From contig CACGAM010000006.1 in assembly GCA_902571055.1 (NCBI GenBank), positions 1 to 47,560 of the forward strand: 47,560 bases of DNA, read 5' to 3'. Below are positions 1 through 8,544 of the stretch, piece by piece. Numbering within the stretch: the first letter of the stretch is position 1; the number at the start of each line of letters is the position of its first letter. The notes beneath the pieces are model-generated. The model made no database searches. It was not told the DNA's origin and was given only the letters and a program-made list of their open reading frames with translations. Position numbers and translations under genes: made by a program. Source of the stretch: an uncultured Pelagibacteraceae bacterium. GTDB taxonomy: Bacteria > Pseudomonadota > Alphaproteobacteria > Pelagibacterales > Pelagibacteraceae.

Positions 1-555
1 TTTTCCTGAGCTCCCTTTAAAGTCTTTCCCATCAACTGTTGCCTCGTAATCAAAATTTACTAGATCTCCTTTTTTGGCTTTATATTCATTAGTTACATCC
101 TTAAAATTTTGTTGAGTTTTAGCTATTTGTTCAATTCTTTTGTCAGTCTCTTTTTTATCTATTTTTACTGAGTAATCTTCAAATTTTAAACTTTCGAAAG
201 GTTTGATATCAACTTTAGGAAGTTCTGTTACTGAAATCACATACTCTAGGTCCTTGCCTTCTCCAAAAGATTTTAAATCTATTTTTGGTTGTCCAGCTGG
301 TTTAATTTTATTGTCCTCTAATGCTTTTGCAGATGTCTCTTTTAATACCTTATCTATAACTTCTCCGTATACCGCTTTACCAAATTGTCTTTTAAGAATT
401 TCCGTTGGTACCTTACCTGGTCTAAATCCTTTTAAAACTACATCTTTTTTAATTTCTTGATATTTGCTATCAAGTTCTTCTAAAATAGTTTTTTTATCAA
501 TTAAAATTTTGATATTTTTTTCTAAACCTTTTTTATTTTCAACAGTTACTTTCAT
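1..555 (-). CDS. tig: Trigger factor, N-terminal 185 residues (partial)
   Basis: Ribosome-bound chaperone and peptidyl-prolyl isomerase that receives nascent chains at the exit tunnel. The reading frame begins at the ATG complement at 553-555 and runs off the left edge, so only the N-terminal 185 residues are visible. The ribosome-binding signature GFRPGKVP lies near residue 43, followed by a stretch typical of the ribosome-binding domain and then the start of the PPIase (FKBP-like) domain, with KKGDLVNFDYEATVDGK near the cut edge. It follows the tRNA-Leu gene by only 6 bp on the same strand, so both may come from the tRNA promoter. Identity is secure; length and C-terminus cannot be judged. 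Confidence 0.95.
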   Translation of the reverse strand, partial: MKVTVENKKGLEKNIKILIDKKTILEELDSKYQEIKKDVVLKGFRPGKVPTEILKRQFGKAVYGEVIDKVLKETSAKALEDNKIKPAGQPKIDLKSFGEGKDLEYVISVTELPKVDIKPFESLKFEDYSVKIDKKETDKRIEQIAKTQQNFKDVTNEYKAKKGDLVNFDYEATVDGKDFKGSSGK

Positions 556-561
556 AATTAA

Positions 562-646
562 TGGTAGGCGAGAAAGGACTCGAACCTTCACATGTTGCCA
601 TATTGGTTCCTAAGACCAACGCGTCTACCAATTCCGCCACTCGCCC
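562..646 (-). tRNA. tRNA-Leu, anticodon UAG
   Basis: Reading the minus strand from 646 gives a class II tRNA of about 85 nt including an encoded CCA. The acceptor arms are GGGCGAG and CTCGCCT (one G-U end pair) followed by A and CCA. The D arm contains GGTAGACGC. The anticodon stem TTGGT/ACCAA encloses the loop CTTAGGA, giving anticodon UAG (reads CUN leucine codons). A long variable arm (TGGCAACATG region) and a T arm with loop TTCGAGT follow. The variable arm and anticodon both fit leucine. It lies directly upstream of tig on the same strand. Confidence 0.95.
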
Positions 647-658
647 AATTTTTTAAGT

Positions 659-687
659 TTTATATATTAAAGTATTAATTTGTCCAA
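659..687 (-). promoter_or_regulatory. Sigma70-type promoter for tRNA-Leu (and probably tig)
   Basis: On the minus strand a -35 box TTGGAC (682-687) is separated by exactly 17 bp from a -10 box TATAAA (659-664). Transcription would start near 651, about 5 nt before the tRNA 5' end at 646. The spacing and near-consensus hexamers make this a convincing promoter; no experimental support is available. Confidence 0.6.
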
Positions 688-758
688 TGAGAATAATTAT
701 TAATTATATTAATAATTCTTATTATTATTTAAAAAAAATGTTATTTTAAAAGATAATT

Positions 759-938
759 ATGAAAATCAGTAAAACAACTTTAGTAGTTATCATATATATA
801 ATTGGCGTAATTTTAGGAGCGTTTTTTTTAGATATTTGGGGTGCCGAAACAAGCATGAAAAAAGGATTTATTGCTCTAGGTTGGACGGCTTTATTCTTAG
901 TTGGAATATTCTTTGTTGATCGAGACAAAGAGGAATAA
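759..938 (+). CDS. Small two-TM membrane protein, 59 aa, unknown function
   Basis: Found by direct reading: ATG at 759 and TAA at 936-938. The 59-residue product begins MKISKTTLVVIIYIIGVILG and contains two hydrophobic stretches (about residues 7-26 and 34-52) separated by a short polar loop with DIWGAETSMKK. It ends in a charged tail, DRDKEE. That pattern fits a two-pass membrane protein. It sits 8 bp upstream of the uracil-DNA glycosylase gene on the same strand and may be cotranscribed with it. No strong ribosome-binding site precedes it. No family recognised. The clean TM/loop/TM pattern and spacing make a real gene more likely than not. Confidence 0.65.
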   Translation: MKISKTTLVVIIYIIGVILGAFFLDIWGAETSMKKGFIALGWTALFLVGIFFVDRDKEE

Positions 939-946
939 ATCTTTAG

Positions 947-1624
947 ATGAAAGCAGAAGTAATAGCTTTAAATAAAAAAATTATAAATTGCAATAAATGC
1001 TCTAGACTTATTGAATTTAGAAAAAAGATAGTTAAAAAAAAAAGAAAACAATTCATTGACCAAAAATATTGGGGAAAACCAATTACAGGTTTCGGAGATA
1101 TAAATGCTAAAATGTTATTTGTTGGCCTTGCACCAGCTGCACATGGGGCAACAAGAACTGGTAGGGTTTTTACAGGAGATAAATCATCTGAGTTTTTATA
1201 TAAATGTATGTTTAAAGCAGAAATTTCGAATATTCCTACCTCCGAGCATATTAATGATGGGTTAAAGCTTAATGATGCATTTATCACTGCTGCATTAAAA
1301 TGTGTCCCGCCTGAGGATAAGCCAAATAAAGATGAGCTGCATAATTGTTTTAATTTTTTTGAACAAGAAATAAATTTATTAAAAAATTTAAAAGTTATTA
1401 TTGCTTTAGGTAAAATAGCTTTTGATGCATGTATAGATTTCTATAAAAATAATCACAAATTAAGAAACAAATTTAAATTTGTTCATGGTAAATCATATAA
1501 ACTTCCAAATAATATTCTATTGGTTGGTTGTTACCATCCTAGCCCAAGGAATGTAAATACAGGACGTATCAATGAAAAAAAAATGACTAATTTGTTTAAA
1601 AGTATTAAGAAAAAAATTAATTAA
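947..1624 (+). CDS. Uracil-DNA glycosylase, family 5 (UDGb-like)
   Basis: Base-excision repair enzyme that removes uracil and other deaminated bases from DNA. The 225-residue protein carries the UDG superfamily motif GLAPAAHGATRTGRVF (about 60-75), which is characteristic of family 5 (UDGb). The C-terminal motif HPSPRN lies near residue 197. Four cysteines at 15, 18, 119 and 134 fit the [4Fe-4S] cluster of family 4/5 enzymes. Length matches the family. It ends 8 bp inside the 3' end of the convergent thioesterase gene, an example of the tight packing here. In an AT-rich genome with much cytosine deamination such an enzyme is expected; substrate range cannot be read from sequence. Confidence 0.9.
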   Translation: MKAEVIALNKKIINCNKCSRLIEFRKKIVKKKRKQFIDQKYWGKPITGFGDINAKMLFVGLAPAAHGATRTGRVFTGDKSSEFLYKCMFKAEISNIPTSEHINDGLKLNDAFITAALKCVPPEDKPNKDELHNCFNFFEQEINLLKNLKVIIALGKIAFDACIDFYKNNHKLRNKFKFVHGKSYKLPNNILLVGCYHPSPRNVNTGRINEKKMTNLFKSIKKKIN

Positions 1625-2024
1625 TATATTCGTTTAATTTATTTTTTAATATTTCTGGAATTTTTGTTGGCTTACCATCTGAATTTACTGATACTAGATG
1701 TATATCTGCAGAAGCTATCAATTCTTTATCTCTATTAATATTTTGTTCCATAATAAAAGAGGTTTTTGTTATTTCTTTAATTGTAGATATGATGCTAACT
1801 TTATCTTCAAAGATGGCTGGTTTTTTATAATCAATGTTGCATGACTTTACTATTATTAAAATTCCAAACTCTTTTTTTAATTCGGTATTCGAAAAACCCA
1901 TCTCGTAAATAGCTTCAGATCGAGCTCTTTCTAAAAATTTTAAATAGTTTGCATAATAAACTACACCACCGGCATCTGTATCCTCATAATAAATTTTAAG
2001 TTCATATTTAAAAGAATTAGTCAT
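1617..2024 (-). CDS. ybgC: Acyl-CoA thioesterase, YbgC/4HBT family
   Basis: Hotdog-fold thioesterase of 135 residues, cytoplasmic. The N-terminal signature YYEDTDAGGVVYYANYL (about 12-28) contains the catalytic aspartate D17. It is followed by FLERARSEAI, typical of the YbgC/4-hydroxybenzoyl-CoA thioesterase family. The family hydrolyses acyl-CoA and, in many proteobacteria, is encoded beside tol-pal; no tol genes lie next to it here. The start at 2024 places the signature at the usual distance from the N-terminus. The gene is convergent with the uracil-DNA glycosylase gene (8-bp overlap). The precise substrate is unknown. Confidence 0.85.
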   Translation of the reverse strand: MTNSFKYELKIYYEDTDAGGVVYYANYLKFLERARSEAIYEMGFSNTELKKEFGILIIVKSCNIDYKKPAIFEDKVSIISTIKEITKTSFIMEQNINRDKELIASADIHLVSVNSDGKPTKIPEILKNKLNEYIN

Positions 2025-2070
2025 TAATTAACCATATCAAATTTCGTTTTTTTTTAATACAACATATAAT

Positions 2071-2211
2071 ATGAAAGTTTATATTGTTTGGTTAATTGGA
2101 GTGGTATTATGGAATTTTGGTTACCCAGCTGCAACTCCAATACTTGATGTCATTGCAGCAATCATTTTATCTTTTATAAGTATGGGGTTAAAAAAATATT
2201 TAAAATTTTAA
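2071..2211 (+). CDS. Small membrane protein, 46 aa, unknown function
   Basis: ATG at 2071 to TAA at 2209-2211. The product starts MKVYIVWLIGVVLWNFGYP and then carries a second hydrophobic segment, IAAIILSFISMGL, before a basic end KKYLKF. This fits one or two membrane passes with a cytoplasmic basic tail. It faces away from ybgC and its stop abuts the stop of the convergent DUF3047 gene without a spare base. No family recognised. Support comes from the hydrophobic pattern and the exact fit into the gap between two genes; no obvious ribosome-binding site. Confidence 0.55.
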   Translation: MKVYIVWLIGVVLWNFGYPAATPILDVIAAIILSFISMGLKKYLKF

Positions 2212-2856
2212 CTATTCAGATGAAAAGTAAATATTTTGATAATATGCTATAGATTTTATTTTTGAATTATCAGTATCAGTCATAATAGCAACTCCATTTA
2301 GTTCATTTACATCTAAATCGTGAAGTTTTTTAAAATCTTTTTTAACATTAGTTTTTACAGTGACCCATTCATTATTATCAGTTTTTGTAGTAGCAAGAAC
2401 ATAATCAATGGATTTTTTAGTAAAAGGACTTCGCCAGTACTGACCTATTTCTTCATTGCTAGAAAATACGTAATTTATAGCTCTATTAGATAAAGCTGTT
2501 GACCCAGTTTTTTTTATTACAAATACTCTGGCAGCATAATCATGACCTTTTTTACTTTTTTCATCTATTCCAGATAAATCTTTTTCTACTTTCCAAGTAA
2601 TATTTAGAAAAGGTGTTTTACTTAAATCTATCAAAATTTCCTTTCCTAATCCTGATGCCTGGCCTTCAGCTTCAGCCTTTAAAAAGTTACCATTTTCGTT
2701 AGATCCTAAGGTGTATTTTGTGTTTTTTTTAATTTTCCTTACTGTCAAATTATCAAATTCTTCTTTGGTGAAATTAAATGCTTGAATTTCTTCAGCGAAT
2801 GATCCGAAATTAAATAATGTTATTAATAATACTACTAATGAAAAAATCTTAATCAT
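2212..2856 (-). CDS. Secreted DUF3047 family protein
   Basis: A 214-residue protein with a classical signal peptide (about 1-21: basic MIK, hydrophobic core, FGSFAEE). The mature part resembles the DUF3047 family: a beta-rich domain with ITWKVEKDLSG, HDYAARVFVI and the late segment GVAIMTDTDNS, plus AINYVFSS in between. Family members are predicted periplasmic; their biochemical role is unknown. The gene lies one base beyond the stop of the alcohol dehydrogenase gene on the same strand, so it could be read from the upstream transporter operon. Assignment rests on remembered family motifs and is moderately sure. Confidence 0.75.
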   Translation of the reverse strand: MIKIFSLVVLLITLFNFGSFAEEIQAFNFTKEEFDNLTVRKIKKNTKYTLGSNENGNFLKAEAEGQASGLGKEILIDLSKTPFLNITWKVEKDLSGIDEKSKKGHDYAARVFVIKKTGSTALSNRAINYVFSSNEEIGQYWRSPFTKKSIDYVLATTKTDNNEWVTVKTNVKKDFKKLHDLDVNELNGVAIMTDTDNSKIKSIAYYQNIYFSSE

Positions 2857-2857
2857 A

Positions 2858-3862
2858 CTAGGGTATTAAAATAATCTTAGGAGCAGCACAAGTGCCATTA
2901 TGTATCTGCTTAAATGCTTCAGCTCCGTTTTTAAGTTGTCTATATTCAACCCAATTTAAATCTCCAATCAAGCCATCACTTAAAAAATTTATTGTGTTTT
3001 GAAAATCTCTAGTTGTATAACAATAGGTCCCAATAAAAGATATTTCTTGTAGTGTTATTTTTCTAGTGTCGAATGCGCCATCAGAATTTGTTAATCCAGC
3101 ATGAATTATAACACTTCCTGGTTTAGCAAATTCAGTTGTTAATTGACGAGTTTTTTCATTACCTACTGCATCTATAATTAAATCAAATGAATTAATTTTC
3201 AAATCTTTAGAATTTGGTGAAATGACTTTTGATTTAAGATTACCTTCACACACTTTTAATCTTTTTTCATTTATTTCTAAAAGAGTTACAATATTACTTT
3301 GTTTTATATTTTCTAAAATTAAAGCACTTAAAATTCCAATTGCACCTCCACCAATAATTAAAATATTTGCATCTTTAATTGATAATCTTAAATTTTTTTC
3401 TCCCAATTCTACCGCATGAAGAGCTACAGCTGTAGGCTCAGTTATGGCAGCTTTTTTCATATCTAATTTGTTTGGTAAATTACTAATATTCGTATCTGGA
3501 ACTGCCACGAACTCAGCTAAACCGCCCTCTTTAACAAATGGTTTATTCATGCCAATTAACGCTCTTTGTTCACACAAATGTTCATTATTAGAATTACAAA
3601 ATTGACAATCTCCACAACTAATTAAAGGATTTATTATAACCTTTTGACCAATATTTTTTCCAACCTCAACTATTCCACTAATTTCATGACCTAATATTAA
3701 AGGTGGAACTCTTCTTTCATCTTTTCCGTGATAGGCATGCATGTCAGACCCACAAATTCCTGATGCATTAACTTTAATTAAACTTTCACCTGGCATTATG
3801 ATTGGATCCTCGTAGTCTTTATAAACTACTGTTTCTATATCGGTATATACCAGTGCTTTCAT
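2858..3862 (-). CDS. Zinc-dependent alcohol dehydrogenase (MDR superfamily)
   Basis: Medium-chain NAD(P)-dependent dehydrogenase of 334 residues that oxidises an alcohol or polyol. Visible zinc ligands: catalytic C37 and H59-E60 (GHE), and structural C83, C86, C89 and C97 in CGDCQFCNSNNEHLC. The Rossmann motif is ILIIGGGAIGILSAL. The closest overall feel is to threonine/sorbitol/galactitol dehydrogenases (ICGSD.H.YHG), but the substrate cannot be fixed. Its start overlaps the stop of the NCS1 permease gene by one base. It therefore belongs to the transporter operon, suggesting it acts on an imported compound or a metabolite of it. Confidence 0.85.
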   Translation of the reverse strand: MKALVYTDIETVVYKDYEDPIIMPGESLIKVNASGICGSDMHAYHGKDERRVPPLILGHEISGIVEVGKNIGQKVIINPLISCGDCQFCNSNNEHLCEQRALIGMNKPFVKEGGLAEFVAVPDTNISNLPNKLDMKKAAITEPTAVALHAVELGEKNLRLSIKDANILIIGGGAIGILSALILENIKQSNIVTLLEINEKRLKVCEGNLKSKVISPNSKDLKINSFDLIIDAVGNEKTRQLTTEFAKPGSVIIHAGLTNSDGAFDTRKITLQEISFIGTYCYTTRDFQNTINFLSDGLIGDLNWVEYRQLKNGAEAFKQIHNGTCAAPKIILIP

Positions 3863-5331
3863 TATTTACTTACAAGAAGATAATAAATAATAAATGCAAC
3901 AATTGCACCAATTATCCAAGCAAAAGACTGTATAAAATTTAAACTAACGTTCCATATTGTAGATGATGAAAAAATAAAACCTATAAAAATTGAGTACAAA
4001 CTTTTTAAATGCCAACCTTTGCTATAGAAGTATGTTCCATTTGACTCTAATGAATAAATATCCTTATTCTCTATTTTTGAACCTTTAATTATAAAATAAT
4101 CAGCGATCATTACACCAAATACTGGACCGAAAAAGGATCCCAGTGTATCTAAAATTGATAAAATTCCAATTTGACTTAATATAGGTAACCAAAATAGTCC
4201 TACAAAAAAAGAGATTAAAATAATAATCAAACCAGAGTTATTTAAATTAAGTTTATTTGGTAAAAAATTTATTAAGATATTTTGAGAAGGAATATAATTT
4301 GCAATTAAATTTGTTGAACAAGAAGCAACAATAATAAAAATGATAACTACAGTAGATAAAAATGTATTATTTAATTTTCCTATAATATCGTTAGGATTAG
4401 TTAATAATCTATCAATTTCAATCGCATTTTTTGAGAGAATTATATCCGCGCCTAAAATAATCAAAATTGCGAATAGGGAAAATAATATAAAATTTAGTAG
4501 TAAACTTAAATTACCTTTTATTAATTGATCATTGCTTTTTACATATCTAGAAAAGTCCCCAAAATTTAAAATTATTATAGAGTAAAATGCAAACAAAGTG
4601 CCTGTCACAGTTATCAATGGAGCAATATTACTTTTCGAAAAGAAATTTTTATAATTCAAACTTAATTCAACAGATTTTATAACATCTTGAAAGTGCTCAG
4701 TAATAAGTATTAAAAAAATTGCTAAACCAAAATAAACAAAATAGCTTGAGAACCTTATTATCGATCTTACAAAATGTTGGCCTTTGCTAAATAAAATATA
4801 TTGAACATATAAAGTAAAAATAAACGAGATTATATCAATTAAATTCATTCCCATAAAAAATGTGAGAAGTATTTCGTTTTCCATAAATTCTCTGTTTACT
4901 GAAAAAATAAGAATTCTTAATAAATACCCAATTGCTTTTGAAATAAAAAACGTTTGAACACCAAACATAAAAATACCGACTATGCCTCTTATTAAAGCGA
5001 CATATTTTGCACCTATCACACCAGTCGATGTTCTTAAAATTACTGGGAAAGGAAGTCCGTATTTCTGGGAAGGCTTACCAATATAAGTTGAGAATATAAA
5101 AGCTAATATTGATGCAATTATACCTCCATAAAAAACAACAAAGAAATTTAAATCATATGCTAAATAAAGTGACGCTATAAGAGAGAAGCCAATTACACTT
5201 TGAATACTTACGGCCCAAAAACAAAATAAATCTTTCCAATTCCAATTTTTATCATTTGGGTTTACTGATACAATTTCCCAATTAATTAGATTTCTAGATT
5301 TATCTTGAATCACTTGGCTTATATTAAACAA
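3862..5331 (-). CDS. NCS1-family permease (nucleobase/allantoin/hydantoin type)
   Basis: Inner-membrane secondary transporter of 489 residues with about 12 hydrophobic helices. NCS1 hallmarks are present: the N-terminal NWNWKDLFCFWAV and SIQSVIGFSLIASLYLAY region, GLPFPVILRTSTGVIGA after the second helix, and NFGDFSRYVKSN mid-protein. NCS1 members import cytosine, purines, uracil, allantoin, hydantoins or thiamine by cation symport; the residues seen do not decide among these. It lies 7 bp downstream of dctM and is followed directly by the alcohol dehydrogenase. Pairing a TRAP system with an NCS1 permease in one unit suggests two related substrates. Confidence 0.85.
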   Translation of the reverse strand: MFNISQVIQDKSRNLINWEIVSVNPNDKNWNWKDLFCFWAVSIQSVIGFSLIASLYLAYDLNFFVVFYGGIIASILAFIFSTYIGKPSQKYGLPFPVILRTSTGVIGAKYVALIRGIVGIFMFGVQTFFISKAIGYLLRILIFSVNREFMENEILLTFFMGMNLIDIISFIFTLYVQYILFSKGQHFVRSIIRFSSYFVYFGLAIFLILITEHFQDVIKSVELSLNYKNFFSKSNIAPLITVTGTLFAFYSIIILNFGDFSRYVKSNDQLIKGNLSLLLNFILFSLFAILIILGADIILSKNAIEIDRLLTNPNDIIGKLNNTFLSTVVIIFIIVASCSTNLIANYIPSQNILINFLPNKLNLNNSGLIIILISFFVGLFWLPILSQIGILSILDTLGSFFGPVFGVMIADYFIIKGSKIENKDIYSLESNGTYFYSKGWHLKSLYSIFIGFIFSSSTIWNVSLNFIQSFAWIIGAIVAFIIYYLLVSK

Positions 5332-5338
5332 ATATTAA

Positions 5339-6673
5339 TTACTGTCCATACAAGAGAGCTGGTAGCCAAAGGGCAATTTTAGGAAATATAATTATCAGTA
5401 TTAATCCAAAAACTTGTAGGACCATAAATTGCATCATACCTAAGTATATATCTTTTAAATCCCACTCTGGAACAACCCCTTTTAAAAAGTAAGCTGATAA
5501 TGCTACTGGAGGAGAAAGCCAGGCAGTCTGTAAGTTTACTGCTACCAAAATTGCAAACCATGTAAGATTAAATCCTAAAGCTTCTATTAAAGGTAAGATT
5601 ATTGGAATTATGATCATAACTATTGGAACCCATTCTAAAGGCCAACCTAATAAAAAAATCATAATCATAACCATCGCTAAAATTAAGTACTTGCTCATTT
5701 CAAGTCCTAATAGGAATTCTGTTAACATAGTTGGTGTACCTAATCTTGCAAAGACAGCACCAAAAAAATTTGAAGCTGCAACTAGAACCATTATTAATGC
5801 TGTAATTTCTAAAGTTTTAATTAATGCTTCTTGTAATTTTTTTAAATTTAATTTTTTATAAGCTAAAGATAATAATAGTGCTCCCATTGCTCCGCAGCCC
5901 GCAGCCTCAGTAGGTGTTGCAAATCCAAATAAAATACTTCCAAGTGCAGCGAAAACTAGTGCTGCTGGCGGAACAAGACCCAAGAAAAATTCAATCCAAA
6001 CTTCCCTCATACTTGTTGCTCTCAACTCTTCAGGCAGAACTGGTCCAAGACTTGGATCTAACCAACACCGAATTGTTGTATAAGCCGCGTAAAGAGAAGC
6101 TAACAAAATACCTGGTAATATCGCTGCCGCAAATAGGTCAATTACAGGTATTTCCATTATTGGACCCATTACAACCAACATAATACTTGGTGGTATTAAA
6201 ATACCTAATGTTCCACCAGCTGTTATTGTGCCTGCTGCTAATCTTACATTATACTTTGAACGTTTCATAGATTTTGCAGCCATAATTCCAAGAATTGTTA
6301 CTGAAGCTCCAACTATTCCAGTAGCTGCTGCAAATATTACGGAAACAAATAATACAGCATAATATAAAGAACCTCTTACTTTTGCCAACATAAGTTGAAA
6401 TGATGAAAATAATCTTTCCATAAGCCCAGCTTGCTCCATCATAATTCCCATAAAAACAAATAATGGAACAGCGGCAAGAGTTTGTTCTGTCATAACCATT
6501 GAAAATTGCAAGGTCATCAAATAAAAAACTAATTTTCCAAATCCTAAATAACCAAAAACAAATCCAAGAAAAATTAAAGTGAATGAAATTGGAAAACCTA
6601 TAAAAATTGCAAACAGCATTACTCCTACTAGAATAAATCCAAGAATTTCAGGACTTATTAAGTGTGAGATCAT
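5339..6673 (-). CDS. dctM: TRAP transporter large permease subunit (DctM)
   Basis: The 444-residue membrane subunit of a tripartite ATP-independent periplasmic transporter; it carries the sodium-driven translocation path. Typical DctM segments are visible: LAAVPLFVFMGIMMEQAG near residue 67, GIVGASVTILGIMAAKSM, and GGTLGILIPPSIMLVVMG in the first half. The second half has GWPLEWVPIVMIIIPIILP and TAWLSPPVALSAYFLKG. The motifs resemble the mannitol/chloroaromatic or 2-oxo-acid type of TRAP system rather than the DctM of C4-dicarboxylate systems. Its start overlaps the dctQ stop by 4 bp, implying coupled translation of both membrane subunits. Confidence 0.93.
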   Translation of the reverse strand: MISHLISPEILGFILVGVMLFAIFIGFPISFTLIFLGFVFGYLGFGKLVFYLMTLQFSMVMTEQTLAAVPLFVFMGIMMEQAGLMERLFSSFQLMLAKVRGSLYYAVLFVSVIFAAATGIVGASVTILGIMAAKSMKRSKYNVRLAAGTITAGGTLGILIPPSIMLVVMGPIMEIPVIDLFAAAILPGILLASLYAAYTTIRCWLDPSLGPVLPEELRATSMREVWIEFFLGLVPPAALVFAALGSILFGFATPTEAAGCGAMGALLLSLAYKKLNLKKLQEALIKTLEITALIMVLVAASNFFGAVFARLGTPTMLTEFLLGLEMSKYLILAMVMIMIFLLGWPLEWVPIVMIIIPIILPLIEALGFNLTWFAILVAVNLQTAWLSPPVALSAYFLKGVVPEWDLKDIYLGMMQFMVLQVFGLILIIIFPKIALWLPALLYGQ

Positions 6674-7284
6674 TTACCCTCTCCTGGCCATTTACCTCTT
6701 GTTGCTGCCCAATAACTTTTTAATAGTTCAGAAACACCCTGTATCAAAAGGAAAATAATACCAACAAGTAAGCATAACTTTATTGGCCATAAAAAAGGCA
6801 TCCAAGCAGTATCCATACCTTTATCACCTCTCCTAATTGATTCCTCTACAAAACCAATAGTCATGTAACAAAAAACAAGCATGCCAGGAAAATAAAATAA
6901 AATATATAACCAAAAATCAATTGTACCTTGAGTTTTTGTTTTGAAATTTCGATATAAAAAGTCTGCTCTTATATGAACACCTTTAGATAAAGCATATCCG
7001 GCACCTAACATAAATAAAGCTCCATATAAAAACCTGCTCATGTCATAAGCCCAATAAGTGGGAGCTAAAAATAATTTTCTAGCTAAAACCTCATAAGTCA
7101 TTGCTAAGATTAAAGGGACAGTTATCCAGCAAACAATATTTCCCACAATCTTACTAAGATGATCAATTTTTAATATAATATTAGCCATTAATTTAGGCAT
7201 ATCGTCAGGCATTTTATTTTGATTACTTCTTCTCTCAGCAATCATTTCGTCAGATATATCTAATTTATCAATTTCGTCTTTCAT
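6670..7284 (-). CDS. dctQ: TRAP transporter small permease subunit (DctQ)
   Basis: A 204-residue membrane protein with a polar N-terminal extension of about 40 residues and then four hydrophobic helices. WAYDMSRFLYGALFMLGAGYAL, followed by GVHIRADFLYRNF, is the conserved DctQ core (helix 2 and the HIRAD loop). The small subunit pairs with DctM in the membrane and helps dock the binding protein. The gene overlaps dctM by 4 bp and is separated from dctP by 57 bp containing a strong hairpin. No clear Shine-Dalgarno is visible before the ATG at 7284. Confidence 0.9.
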   Translation of the reverse strand: MKDEIDKLDISDEMIAERRSNQNKMPDDMPKLMANIILKIDHLSKIVGNIVCWITVPLILAMTYEVLARKLFLAPTYWAYDMSRFLYGALFMLGAGYALSKGVHIRADFLYRNFKTKTQGTIDFWLYILFYFPGMLVFCYMTIGFVEESIRRGDKGMDTAWMPFLWPIKLCLLVGIIFLLIQGVSELLKSYWAATRGKWPGEGK

Positions 7285-7301
7285 AAAGAAATTTTTATAG
7301 A

Positions 7302-7327
7302 TAGAGCGGACATAATTGTCCGCTCTA
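7302..7327 (-). promoter_or_regulatory. Intercistronic hairpin between dctP and dctQ
   Basis: A perfect 11-bp inverted repeat, TAGAGCGGACA at 7302-7312 and TGTCCGCTCTA at 7317-7327, encloses a 4-base loop. It sits just after the dctP stop and before dctQ on the transcribed strand. It is followed on that strand by TCTATAAAAATTTC rather than a run of T, so it is unlikely to be a full terminator. Such hairpins after solute-binding-protein genes usually protect the upstream mRNA from 3' decay or attenuate read-through. That would give more binding protein than permease. Confidence 0.65.
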
Positions 7328-7341
7328 AATTATTTGAATGT

Positions 7342-8433
7342 TTATTTTAAAGTAGCTGCGTGAGCCATTCCAAGTTTAGCATTAGACATTTGTGCTCCAC
7401 TCCAGAACGGTACAGCTATATCTGCAAACTCTTTCATAGAGTCGTACACTTCTTTAAAAAATGCGTTTTCTGCTGCATTTTTATTCAATGTAGCTTTTGC
7501 TGCAGCCATATACTCTGTAAAGTAATCAGTCGGCGTGTCCTCTAAAATTACTCCGTGTTTTGTAGTTAGTTCTCTTAGTGCCAACCCATTTTCATATATT
7601 CTTCTACTCAATGACTTATTTAAAGACGCATTAGCAGCGACCTCTAAAGATTTTTTTTCATGATCTGTCATTGCATTATATGTTTTTCCAGTGATATAGA
7701 AATCAGCATTAACCACTACTTGGTGTAAACCTTGAAGATAATAGTGCTTTAATACTTTTTGGAAACCAAATACTAAATCTGGTTTTGGACAACACCATTC
7801 AGCAGCATCAATAGTTCCTGCTTCTAGAGCTGGAAGAATATCTCCACCACCCATTGCGACTGATGCTATACCAATATCTTTATATGTTTGACCTGGAATT
7901 CCTGGAGGAGTTCTGAATTTATATTTTCTAAAGTCAGCCATATTCTTAATTGGTTTTGGAAACCAACCTAAAGCTTCTGGTCCAACTGGTTGAAGCATAA
8001 ATCCTTTTATGTCTCTTCCCATTTCTTTCCATAATCTATCGTATAATTCCTTACCGCCACCATATTGAAACCATGATAAAAACGCTAAGTTATCTATACC
8101 AACACCTCCACCTGCAACTGGAGAACCGAACAACATTGCAGCTGGATGATCACCAGACCAGTAGTGTGTCCAAGCGAAACCACAGTCAATTAATCCTTTG
8201 TCAACAGCATCTAAAGTTTCCTTTCCACCGACAACTGTTCCAGCTGGCATTATTTCAAATTTTAAAGATCCGCTAGTCAGAGCTGTTACTGTGTCTGTAA
8301 AGTCTTTTAGCATTACAACTTCGTCAGCTTTGGGATTCAGAACTGTTTGACACTTAAGTGTTTTTGCTGACGCATTTGATATAAATCCAAACGCTATAGT
8401 CACAGCAAATAACATTGAAATGATTTTTTTCAT
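7342..8433 (-). CDS. dctP: TRAP transporter substrate-binding protein (DctP family)
   Basis: Periplasmic solute receptor of the TRAP system. I place the start at 8433: from there the protein begins MKKIISMLFAVTIAFGFISN with a clean signal peptide ending ASA (residue 23). The minus strand has GAGGG 8 bases upstream. An ATG 36 bases further out would add a charged extension. The mature protein has DctP features such as SGSLKFEIMPAGTVVGG, YKFRTPPGIPGQTYKDIG and GAEWCCPKPD-like ligand-binding residues near DAAEWCC. These resemble the mannitol/2-oxo-acid TRAP receptors. First gene of the operon; the substrate is unknown. Confidence 0.92.
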   Translation of the reverse strand: MKKIISMLFAVTIAFGFISNASAKTLKCQTVLNPKADEVVMLKDFTDTVTALTSGSLKFEIMPAGTVVGGKETLDAVDKGLIDCGFAWTHYWSGDHPAAMLFGSPVAGGGVGIDNLAFLSWFQYGGGKELYDRLWKEMGRDIKGFMLQPVGPEALGWFPKPIKNMADFRKYKFRTPPGIPGQTYKDIGIASVAMGGGDILPALEAGTIDAAEWCCPKPDLVFGFQKVLKHYYLQGLHQVVVNADFYITGKTYNAMTDHEKKSLEVAANASLNKSLSRRIYENGLALRELTTKHGVILEDTPTDYFTEYMAAAKATLNKNAAENAFFKEVYDSMKEFADIAVPFWSGAQMSNAKLGMAHAATLK

Positions 8434-8544
8434 TATTTTTCCCTCTTTCTTGTTAAATTTAACTTTCATATCCTTTCAAAAAAAAGCTAATGTTACAAGT
8501 CACAAATCATTTAATTTTGTCTTAAAAAGCGTTATTAATTACAT

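Noticed and set aside
696..716. 9-bp inverted repeat upstream of the tRNA-Leu promoter
   Set aside because: Made only of A and T in an AT-rich gap; expected by chance and without operator-like features.
943..1287. 114-codon open frame antisense to the uracil-DNA glycosylase
   Set aside because: It is a mirror of a gene with clear family motifs; no ribosome-binding site or recognisable product.
8434..8469. Twelve-codon longer start for dctP
   Set aside because: It would add a charged extension before a clean signal peptide and cover the GAGGG ribosome-binding site.
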